This document shows positions 8,390-17,104 of a DNA stretch of 64,000 nucleotides, in pieces. The stretch's first letter is position 1, and each line of letters opens with the position of its first letter. The position numbers and the translations under genes are program-made. The notes under the pieces were generated by a model that did no database searches, was not told where the DNA came from, and saw only the letters and a list, made by a program, of their open reading frames with translations. This DNA is from DAOSCP01 sp035379625 (lineage in GTDB: Bacteria; Bacteroidota; Ignavibacteria; Ignavibacteriales; DAOSCP01): positions 6,021 through 70,020 of the forward strand of contig DAOSVM010000012.1 of assembly GCA_035379625.1 (NCBI GenBank), written 5' to 3'.

Positions 8390-8441
8390 GGCTCGGGCAG
8401 TATAAGCATATACTCACGTGCGGCATTGAAGCCGCACGTGA
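8390..8441 (-). repeat. Solo, inverted right end of the TIR repeat family
   Basis: The bases at 8390-8409 match the terminal repeat of the family. Read on the minus strand, the order is hairpin (11-bp arms 8431-8441/8414-8424, loop TTCAAT), short spacer, then ATGCTTATACTGCCCGAGCC. This is the layout of the right end of copies 1 and 2. The hairpin arms differ from those copies by paired changes. The left end and AT-rich core are absent. The remaining 150 bases up to the kinase ATG at 8592 are AT-rich with no other recognisable feature. Confidence 0.7.
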
Positions 8442-8591
8442 AAAAAATTTTGAGTAAGGTATATAAATACTAATTTGAATATTCTCAGGCTAAAAACTAA
8501 TTTTTATTATTTATTTTATGAATATATTGGAAATTCATATAAAATTTAATAATTTAAATGATAAATTAAATAATATAGTATTAAATATAAT

Positions 8592-11500
8592 ATGGGAATT
8601 AAAGACACTAAACGCTTTCTAATATTTATTGGAATTATAAGTTTTATTGTTATCAATCTCTATATATCATTTTTTGAATATAATGTTAATCATATTTATC
8701 AAATTTCTATTATACCGTTTTTAATAATAATATTTTTTGTTTTTCTTTTTAGCAACAAAAAATTTGTCAATGCATATATAAATTATATTTTTCAAAATAA
8801 GAATTATTTGCAAAGATATTTTAATCCATATAGTAATGCATATATTATACTTTCTCCAGATAAAAAAGTAATTTCATATAACGATAAATTTACTCACGTT
8901 TTAGAAAAATTATCAAACGGTGTTTATTATAAACTTACTCACCTAAATGATTTAAATTAAATCTTGATGAAGAATTATTAAGCCAAATTGAAAGCAATTT
9001 GAATGTCGTTTATGAAACAAAAAATAAGTTTAAATTTGAATATCAAAAAAAACGAGAATATGCAACTTATTGGTTTGCTATCAGCATTATACCATTTATT
9101 TTTGACGAAAATAACATATATATAAGTATCGTCGTAAAAGATATAACTGAAGAAATCGATACAAAAAATTTAGCTAAAAAAACTGTAGAAATAAACAATC
9201 TTATTAGTAGTTTAATATTACAGATAAACAAAGCTACAAGTTATAAAGAAGTTTATGAAAGGCTTAAATATGAATTATCGAATACAGATGTATTTGAAAA
9301 TTTGTTAATTTTTACAACCAATGATTTGATATATTACAATTTAATTTCTTATTTTAACAAAAATAGTTTTTGTGATAAAGTAATAAATAAATATTTTATT
9401 GACAAACCTGTAATTATTCATAAAGATAATATATTAATTGAAAAAGTTAATATAGTAGAAAATATCATAAATCTATTTCCATTTATTCAAGAAATCGACT
9501 TAAATGAATTAGCTAATTTAAATCAACACGCTAGCTACATAACCTATTGTTTTGAAGTTGAAAATGAATATTACTTATTTGTATTGTGTACAGATTTAAA
9601 AACTAATATATACGATAGTTTATTAATTTTATTTAATGCAATTCATAGCAAGTTTATTGAAATCGAACTTAAGAATAAATTGTTGTCATTAGATATTATA
9701 AACAATAATATTTTTGATAATTTCGATATTCCTGTTATTAAAATTGATAATGAATTTAATATACTTTATTGCAATAATCTTTCGCAAACTATTTTATCAT
9801 TAAATTCTTCTGAAAAACTTGATAAATTTTTAGTTAAGAAAGATCAAGAATTACTAAAATCAAAGTTTAATGAAGATAACTTTTATGAAAATATAGAAGT
9901 AGAGATAGTTACCGCACAAAAAGGAGCATACCCTGTAAATCTAATGATTTTACCTGTTCATAATAATCCTATAGCCAAACGTTTCTATTTACTTCTTATT
10001 CCATTGAATGAAAAATTTGAAATGAAAAATGAAATATTGAAATTATCATTTGAAGTAAATACTATATTTAACAACATAAACGAATTCGCTGTCATTTTAG
10101 ATGAAAATGGTATTGTAAAAAAAGTTAATAAAATAGCAAATCAAAAGTTAACACAGATTTTAAAAGATAAAATTGCAGTTGGTGATAAAATAAACAAAAT
10201 TATACCTAATGAAAATTTACAAGATTTTATATTGAATTTCAATAAAGCATTAAAAGGCGAAGTAATAGAATATACAAAAAAAATAACCTTTTCTGAAAAT
10301 TTACATTTGTATTTGAAACTTAAATACATACCAATCTTAAATGATAAAAATATTATTAAAGAAGTACTTTTTATAATCGATGATACAACAAATTATTATG
10401 AACTCGAAACATTAAAGAATGACTATGTATTTAAAAATAAATTTGATGTAAAAAATATTCCTGATCCAATTGTTATACTAGACCCATTAGGTAATATTAT
10501 TTTTGCTAATCCACAATTTATAAACGAATTTGGCTTTGAAGAAAAAGAACTTATTGGGCAAAATATTTCATTAGTTGCTGATAAATCTTTTATTATTAAA
10601 ATTAAAAAAATATTTACTTCAGTTTCTAAGAAAGAGCTTATTATCGAAACACTTCAATTTGCAAACGGAACTAAATCTAAGTATGAAATAAATGCTAAAT
10701 TGTTAGAACATGGAAGAATTATTTGTACTTTAAGAAAGGTTTCTTCAGATATTTATAGCGAAGAAAAAAGTATTTTGAGCAAATTATTTGATTCTTTAGT
10801 TAATGAAATATCTAATCCTATTGTAATTATTGATTCACTTTATAATATTATATTTAGTAATAATTTGTTTGAAAAGAAATTTAAAGCAGGAAATACTCTA
10901 AATACTTTTAAGAACCTACTTAACGATGAAAATCAAATTAATATTTTGAATAATATCATTAGTTCTAAAACTACAAATGTTGAAGAAATTGTATTAAAAA
11001 TTAAGGATGATTATAAAGTTGAAGTAATACCATATTATGATGCTGTAAATGCTAAATATTATTACATTTTAGTGTTTAACAAATATACAACAACAAAAGA
11101 AATTATTTCAAGTTATCAGCATTTAGAGAAAAGTTACAACCACATACTTGATATTGCTGGTGATGCTTTTATCATTTTAAACGATAAATTTGATACCATT
11201 TATTTGTCTGATAATCTATACAAAACATTTTTATCCCAAGACTATAAGAAATCTATAAATTCTATAAATGACATTTTTGGAGAAATACTGACTAAACAAA
11301 TAATTGAAGTTTGTAAAAATTTAAATTCTATAGAAAACACAACATTAGATATTCAATTTGAAAAGAAAAATGAAGAACCTAAATATTACAGGATTTATAT
11401 TGGTACATATAATATTGATAATAATAAAAGGTATTATTGCTTCTTTGAAAATAGAACAGAAATCTATAAGCTAACCGAAAAATTAAAACAATATGAAAAG

Positions 11501-12610
11501 TTATTGCAGCATGATAATTTTAATTATGAAATAGTATTACCTAAATTATCACATAATTTAAGAAATTTTATAAACTCAAGTTATGGTCTAATTGAATTAT
11601 TGAATATTCCCAACTTTATCAATAAAGAAAATATTGACAAATATACACAAAAAATAATTACAAACGGTGATAAATTATTAAGAACTTTTGATAAATTAAA
11701 CGATTTCCAGTTGATTGAAAATAAAAAAATTAAATTTACTGATCAAGCTTATTCCATAATAGATATTTTTGAAAATTTAAAATATGAATTGAAGGATACA
11801 TTGATTAATTCTGATAAGAAAATTATTATTGAATTAGTTAATAATACAATTGAAATTAAAATTTTTCAAGATATTGTCACTAGAATTATAAAATATTTAC
11901 TTTTTAATGAAATGTTAGTTGATAGATTTAATGATTATTTTATTTCAACTTCTATTATTTTGAAAGATAAGCCTAATATAGAATTTAAATTATATGCTGA
12001 ACCGATTGATGAATTTACTGAATTTTTAAAAGAAGTTATGCAATTTGATATACAGCAAACGGAAAATTTCGAACACTATGCATTCGATTTGTATATTGCC
12101 GGTAAAATTTTAGAAGAATATTCTTCAAAACTTGTAATTAAAGATGAGAATAATCATAAGTATATATCTTTCCTTTTACCTATTGATTCTTATAAGAAAA
12201 ATGCGGAGAAATTATTACTTAAAATAGATAGTAATTCTTTTGAAAATATTGTAATAAAAACTGATAAAAAAAATATAGTAATATATGAAAAAGATGAATT
12301 GAATTTAAAAATATTAGAAGAGCTATTGTACAATCATAATATTAAAGTTATAAATTCTTACGATGAATTTGAAAAAGTATTTGATGATTTTTATATAGAT
12401 ATAGCTATATTAAAAATAGAAGAAAATGAAGAATTTCTAAATAAGATAAAAACTATAAAGAATAATTCCAAATTCAAAACTGTAAAAATAATAGGGTTAA
12501 GTGGAAATATTCAAATTAGAAAAGAAGATCTGTACAAAATAGGGTTTGATTACATTATGATCAAACCTATCAATAAATATGAATTAATAAAAATAATTAG
12601 CGAGGTTTAG
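8592..12610 (+). pseudogene. Multi-PAS/GAF hybrid sensor kinase split by a 5-bp tandem duplication
   Basis: Two abutting frames (8592-8960, 122 aa; open again from 8951 to 12610) make one membrane sensor. The first holds two TM helices and the start of a PAS domain, ending KLTHLNDLN-stop. At the junction GATTTAAATTAAATCTTGAT carries TAAAT twice; removing one copy joins the frames as HLNDLNLDEELLSQIE and completes the PAS domain. The intact protein would have about 1340 residues: 2 TM, PAS, GAF-like, about five more PAS (e.g. IPDPIVILDPLGNIIFANPQ), a weak HisKA (LSHNLRNFINSSYGLIEL), an ATPase-like segment without a clear DxGxG box, and a receiver-like C-terminus lacking the phospho-Asp (DIAILKIEEN) but keeping IKPIN. 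If the second frame is expressed alone, it would be a cytoplasmic 1203-aa protein. Confidence 0.75.
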
Positions 12611-12613
12611 AAA

Positions 12614-13075
12614 ATGAGAATAGTATTCTGTATATTTGCTTTTACGATGATTTTATTTGCGCAAGAACAAATAATAAATTTTCAGCAACTAATGAATTCA
12701 CTAAAAAAAGGGAAAGAAATTAAAGCTGTAATTGACTATTCTAAATGTGTTTTAGTACTAGACGGGAAGGATACTGTGGCCGCAAAAAATGTACCGCGTG
12801 CAATTGGTGGAATGGAATTTAAGTCTTGGGAATTTTTTGATACTATGGTTGTAAAAAATAAAAATGCCTATGTGGCTACTTCTGAAAGCGTTTTAATAAA
12901 TCATCCAAAATATGGTTATATTATAAACTATGTAAAATTGAAAGTAAAAGACGATAATAAAGTTGAAGTTATGGTAAAATATTTAGATAATTATCGTGAA
13001 GTTGTGGATGAGGTTTTCTACACTATTATAAACGATAAGAAAAATAACGGTGGATTGAGTTTATTTGAGAAATGA
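12614..13075 (+). CDS. Exported VirK-like protein
   Basis: A 153-residue protein with a short signal peptide (MRIVFCIFAFTMILFAQ). The mature part begins NFQQLMNSLKKGKEIKAVIDYSKC, which resembles the start of the VirK family (PF06903: a short helix, then a strand ending in a Cys). Later parts contain GGMEFKSWEFF, SESVLINHPKYGYIINYVKLKV and a last strand VEVMVKYLD. Function in the family is unknown; a periplasmic location is likely. It starts 3 bases after the sensor-kinase stop, so it may belong to that transcription unit and could be a partner or a bystander. The family match is by eye and moderate. Confidence 0.6.
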   Translation: MRIVFCIFAFTMILFAQEQIINFQQLMNSLKKGKEIKAVIDYSKCVLVLDGKDTVAAKNVPRAIGGMEFKSWEFFDTMVVKNKNAYVATSESVLINHPKYGYIINYVKLKVKDDNKVEVMVKYLDNYREVVDEVFYTIINDKKNNGGLSLFEK

Positions 13076-13122
13076 AGATAAACTTTTTATTAAATAAATA
13101 TGTTTTCTTAAAAAGATGAAAT

Positions 13123-13410
13123 ATGGCAAATAAAAAAAAGATAACTGAAAATATTGATGACTTATCTTTAGAAATTTCTAATGAATTAAATACACAGCAC
13201 CAAATCGATTTAGAACAAGCAATGATTGAATTGGAGAAAATCTCAGAGCAATTGGAAGATCCGAATATAAAACTTAATGATGCAATTGAATTATTTAAAA
13301 AAGGTGCAGAATTAGCCAAAATTTGTCATAAAGAATTAACTGAAGCTGAAATAAAAATCAAAGAAATTAAAGCCGATTTATCTGAAATTGAATTTAGGAA
13401 GGAAAATTAA
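13123..13410 (+). CDS. xseB: Exodeoxyribonuclease VII small subunit
   Basis: A 95-residue helical protein; the small subunit of ExoVII, which degrades single-stranded DNA together with XseA. The core DLEQAMIELEKISEQLEDPNIKLNDAIELFKKGAEL (about residues 28-62) has the family's LExIVxxLExgxlxLeeslxlyexGxeL pattern, followed by a C-terminal helix with KELTEAEIKIKEI. An N-terminal extension of about 25 residues is longer than usual. The stop codon is 1 base before the dxs ATG, an arrangement common in many bacteria. xseA is not in the window. Confidence 0.9.
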   Translation: MANKKKITENIDDLSLEISNELNTQHQIDLEQAMIELEKISEQLEDPNIKLNDAIELFKKGAELAKICHKELTEAEIKIKEIKADLSEIEFRKEN

Positions 13411-13411
13411 A

Positions 13412-15301
13412 ATGGTTGATGTTAATAAATATCCTTTACTTTCACAAATTGATTATCCAAAAGATTTAAGAAAGTTAAATATAAGTGAATTAAATAATTT
13501 AGCCGATGAAGTTAGAAAATATTTACTTGAAGTTATATCAGAAGTTGGTGGTCATTTAGGTAGTGGACTTGGAGCAGTTGAGCTAACAATAGCATTGCAT
13601 AAAGTATTTAATACCCCACATGATAAAATAGTGCTTGATACAGGTCATCAAGGGTATCCGCATAAAATATTGACTGGACGTAAAGAGGCACTTCGTACAA
13701 TTAGGCAATTAGGGGGAATAAGTGGTTTTCTAAAGCGTGATGAAAGCGAATATGATGTTTTTGGCGCTGGGCATGCTTCAACTTCTATTTCTGCAGCATT
13801 AGGAATTGCAAAAGGGGCTGAACTTATACAAGATCATAAAAAAGTTGTTGCTGTTATTGGTGATGGTGCGATGACTGGCGGAATGGTCTATGAAGCAATG
13901 AATAATGCTGGATTACTCAATAGTGATTTGATAGTAGTTTTTAATGATAATAATATGTCTATTGATAACAATGTTTGGCATGTTCAAAACTTTTTTACTG
14001 ATTTAATCTCAAATCCTGAATATAATAAAATCAAAGGGCAAGTATGGGAATTTGCAGGAAAATTTGATGACTTTGGCGATAGATTTAGAAAATTGGTTAG
14101 CAAAGTACACGCAGGGATTAAATCAGTTGTTACACCTGGTATGATGTTTGAAGCATTAGGATTTAGATATTTTGGTCCTATAAATGGTCATAATATTGGA
14201 AAGATGGTCAAATTATTTGAAGCAGTTAAAGATTTAAAAGGCCCTATTTTAGTTCACGTTGTAACTCAAAAAGGTTACGGATATCCCCCCGCTGAAAACG
14301 ATAAACAAAAATTACATGCATCCAATCCTTTTGATATTGAAACTGGAAAAGCATTAAAAAAATCTACCGTACCAACATATACTAAAGTATTTGGTGAAAC
14401 ATTAGTAAAATTAGCTAAAGAAAATAATAAAATTGTTGGTATTACCGCAGCTATGCCGGATGGAACAGGTTTAGATATACTCAAAAAAGAAATCCCTGAA
14501 AGATATTTTGATGTTGGAATTGCTGAAGAACATGCAGTTACTTTTGCAGCTGGTTTAGCTACAGAAGGAATTATTCCCGTTGTAGCTATTTATTCGACAT
14601 TTTTACAAAGAGCAATTGATCAAATTATTCATGATGTAGCTTTACAAAAATTACATGTTGTATTTGCTTTAGATAGAGCTGGCTTAGTTGGTGCTGATGG
14701 CCCAACACATCATGGAACCTTTGATTTAACTTATTTGAGAATGATTCCTAATATGGTTGTAATGGCTCCCAAAGATGAAGCTGAGTTACGTAATATGTTA
14801 AATTTTGCAATCAATTATAAAAAAGGTCCAATTGCATTAAGATATCCACGAGGTAATGCAATTGGGGTTGAAATTAAGGAAGATTTTGATGAAATTCCTT
14901 TTGGTAAAGCTGAAGTAATAAAAGATGGGGAAGATGTTTGTATATTAGCTCTTGGAAATTTTGTAAATTATGCAACTAAAGCGGCTGAATTTCTTTCAGA
15001 TGATGGCATATCAGTAAAAGTAGTAAATATGAGATTCTTAAAACCTTTAGATAAAGAGTTATTATTTGATATAGCAAAAAAATATAACAAAATAATAACA
15101 TTAGCTGAAAATACAATTGTTGGTGGTTTCGGTAGCGCTGTTGCAGAATTCTTTATAGATAATAATCTGAAAAATGATATTTTAAGACTGGAATTACCAG
15201 ATAAATTTATAGAGCACGGAACTCAACAACAATTACACGAAATAATTGGTCTTGACCCATTGAATATAGTTAATAAAATTAAAAATTTTGTTAAAAAATA
15301 A
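13412..15301 (+). CDS. dxs: 1-deoxy-D-xylulose-5-phosphate synthase
   Basis: Makes DXP from pyruvate and glyceraldehyde-3-phosphate with thiamine diphosphate, the first step of the MEP isoprenoid pathway. The product has 629 residues, normal for the family. Signatures are GGHLGSGLGAVELTIALH and DTGHQGYPHKILTGR near the N-terminus, the ThDP/Mg motif GDGAMTGGMVYEAMNNAG with NDNNMSI, the central EEHAVTFAAGLA, and DRAGLVGADGPTHHG in the pyrimidine-binding domain. An in-frame TTG at 13388 lies inside xseB; the ATG at 13412 is preferred because AGGAAGG sits 9-15 bases before it. Dxs supplies precursors that connect to the isoprenoid kinase fusion at 46128 only loosely. Confidence 0.96.
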   Translation: MVDVNKYPLLSQIDYPKDLRKLNISELNNLADEVRKYLLEVISEVGGHLGSGLGAVELTIALHKVFNTPHDKIVLDTGHQGYPHKILTGRKEALRTIRQLGGISGFLKRDESEYDVFGAGHASTSISAALGIAKGAELIQDHKKVVAVIGDGAMTGGMVYEAMNNAGLLNSDLIVVFNDNNMSIDNNVWHVQNFFTDLISNPEYNKIKGQVWEFAGKFDDFGDRFRKLVSKVHAGIKSVVTPGMMFEALGFRYFGPINGHNIGKMVKLFEAVKDLKGPILVHVVTQKGYGYPPAENDKQKLHASNPFDIETGKALKKSTVPTYTKVFGETLVKLAKENNKIVGITAAMPDGTGLDILKKEIPERYFDVGIAEEHAVTFAAGLATEGIIPVVAIYSTFLQRAIDQIIHDVALQKLHVVFALDRAGLVGADGPTHHGTFDLTYLRMIPNMVVMAPKDEAELRNMLNFAINYKKGPIALRYPRGNAIGVEIKEDFDEIPFGKAEVIKDGEDVCILALGNFVNYATKAAEFLSDDGISVKVVNMRFLKPLDKELLFDIAKKYNKIITLAENTIVGGFGSAVAEFFIDNNLKNDILRLELPDKFIEHGTQQQLHEIIGLDPLNIVNKIKNFVKK

Positions 15302-15374
15302 AAATCACTATTGAATATTTTAAAAATTATTATTATTTTTATATTAAATTAACCAAATATAATTGGAAGGTTCT

Positions 15375-16076
15375 ATGAGAGAGAAAATTTTATTAGTTGA
15401 AGACGAAAAAGATATTGTAGAATTTATGCAATATAATCTTGAAAAAGAAGGCTTTGATGTAATTGTTGCATATGATGGTGAAGAAACATTAAAAAAAGTT
15501 AACGAGATGCCTGACTTAATTGTTTTGGATATTATGTTACCTAAAATTAATGGCTTTGATGTATGTAAACGAATAAGAAGTAATGAGCGTTTTGAAGGAA
15601 TTCCAATTATAATCTTAACAGCTAAAAACACAGAAATTGATGAAATATTAGGGCTTGAGTTAGGTGCTAATGATTATATTGTTAAACCTATTTCTCCTCA
15701 AAAACTTATTGTTAGAATTAAAGCCAATTTGAAAAAAGTTGAGAAATCCAATGTACAATTCAAGCCAAATCAAATTGTACTCGGTCCTGTTGTTATTGAT
15801 CGTGAAAAGTACTCAATATTTATCGATAAGGATGAAATACCACTAACTAGAAAAGAGTTTGAACTACTTTACTATTTGGCTAATCAACAAGGAAAAGTAA
15901 TCAACAGAGAAGTTATATTAAAAGAAGTCTGGGGTGAAGACATCTATGTCGTTGAAAGAACTGTTGATGTCCATGTACGCAAAATCAGAGAAAAATTAGG
16001 TGATTACGCAAATATAATTGAAACAGTTAAAGGTGTTGGATATAGATTCAAAGAAATTAAAGAGCTTAAGAGATAA
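15375..16076 (+). CDS. OmpR/PhoB-family response regulator
   Basis: A 233-residue two-component regulator. The receiver domain (1-120) has the acidic pair E9/D10, phospho-acceptor D52 in DLIVLDIMLP, and the conserved Lys in DYIVKPISP. The winged-helix DNA-binding domain (about 130-230) carries LTRKEFELLYYLANQQGKVINREVILKEVWG and RTVDVHVRKIREKLG, ending KGVGYRF. The start is taken at ATG 15375 because GGAAGG lies just upstream; a longer TTG start at 15363 is possible. The partner kinase overlaps its 3' end. The PhoB/PhoR layout suggests a phosphate or envelope signal, but the target is not shown. Confidence 0.95.
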   Translation: MREKILLVEDEKDIVEFMQYNLEKEGFDVIVAYDGEETLKKVNEMPDLIVLDIMLPKINGFDVCKRIRSNERFEGIPIIILTAKNTEIDEILGLELGANDYIVKPISPQKLIVRIKANLKKVEKSNVQFKPNQIVLGPVVIDREKYSIFIDKDEIPLTRKEFELLYYLANQQGKVINREVILKEVWGEDIYVVERTVDVHVRKIREKLGDYANIIETVKGVGYRFKEIKELKR

Positions 16077-17097
16077 TTTAAAATATTTCTTTACAGAAAA
16101 TTTATCATACCGACTAATTATTTTAGTATTTTTTACCTTTCTTATAACATTACTAGCAAACAGGTTAAATCTAATTTTAGCAGACCTGTTTGTATTTTTT
16201 TTGTTATTTATTTTTGCTTTTCTTATACTTTTGGATTATCATCGTATTAAATTGGAAGAAATTGACAGAATAATCCAAGTTATCAGGTCATTGAGGCAAA
16301 ACAGATTTAATGAAGCTTATGACATAAGATTGCCTGATAATCTAGAAGAACTAAATAATGAAATAAAAGAACTTTTCAAAAAAAATAAAGATGATCTTAA
16401 TAGAATGCAAGAATTGGAAAAATTAAGGTCACAATTTATTTCTAATGTTTCACATGAACTAAAAACACCACTTTTTGCTATTCAAGGTTTTCTTGAAACA
16501 TTGAAAGAAGGGGGAATTGACGATCCAAATATTAATCAAAAATATATTGAGAAGGCGCTCAATAATACATATCATCTTAATCATCTCATTACTGATTTAA
16601 TTGAGTTGAGTAAAATTGAATCTAAAGAAGCTAAGATGAATTTTAAGGTTTTCAAATTAAAAGATTTTTTGGAAAATGTTGTTTATGATTTGGATATTAT
16701 TGCTGAAGAGAAAGGGCTGAAATTAATTTTAACCCCCATTAAAAATAATATTGAAGTTTATGCTGATATTCACAGATTACGACAAGTAATGTATAATTTA
16801 CTTTCTAATGCTATTAAATATACAAACGAAGGCAAAATAATCGTCTCTACTGAAGAAATAAAAGATACTGTGAAAATTACTGTGAAAGATACAGGAATAG
16901 GAATTCCTCAAAAAGATCTACCGTATATTTTTCAAAGATTTTATAGAGTTGATAAAGATAGATCTAAAATGTTGGGTGGTACAGGGTTAGGGCTTGCAAT
17001 TGTAAAGCACATTTTAGAAGCACATAATTCTAAAATTGAAGTAAAGAGCGTATTAGGGCAAGGATCCGAATTTTCTTTTTATTTAAGAAAATATTAG
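16018..17097 (+). CDS. PhoR-like sensor histidine kinase
   Basis: A membrane sensor kinase that pairs with the regulator it overlaps. Two TM helices (about residues 31-50 and 54-73) enclose almost no periplasmic loop, so it may sense within the membrane or through a partner. A short linker is followed by HisKA with H146 in SNVSHELKTPLF. The catalytic domain has an N-box LRQVMYNLLSNAIKYT, G1 box DTGIGIP, F box FQRFYRVD and G2 GGTGLGLAIVKHI, all intact. No ATG is available: candidate starts are TTG 16018, GTG 16033 and TTG 16036, all inside the regulator gene, so the exact start is uncertain. Confidence 0.92.
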   Translation: MKQLKVLDIDSKKLKSLRDNLKYFFTENLSYRLIILVFFTFLITLLANRLNLILADLFVFFLLFIFAFLILLDYHRIKLEEIDRIIQVIRSLRQNRFNEAYDIRLPDNLEELNNEIKELFKKNKDDLNRMQELEKLRSQFISNVSHELKTPLFAIQGFLETLKEGGIDDPNINQKYIEKALNNTYHLNHLITDLIELSKIESKEAKMNFKVFKLKDFLENVVYDLDIIAEEKGLKLILTPIKNNIEVYADIHRLRQVMYNLLSNAIKYTNEGKIIVSTEEIKDTVKITVKDTGIGIPQKDLPYIFQRFYRVDKDRSKMLGGTGLGLAIVKHILEAHNSKIEVKSVLGQGSEFSFYLRKY

Positions 17098-17104
17098 GAA
17101 TTTT

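Noticed and set aside
13388..13390. TTG at 13388 as start of dxs
   Set aside because: It lies inside xseB without a ribosome site; the ATG at 13412 has AGGAAGG.
17098..17104. SAM or cobalamin riboswitch before the methionine synthase gene
   Set aside because: Only 7 bases separate it from the histidine-kinase gene, so no leader exists; none is seen in the nearby sequence.
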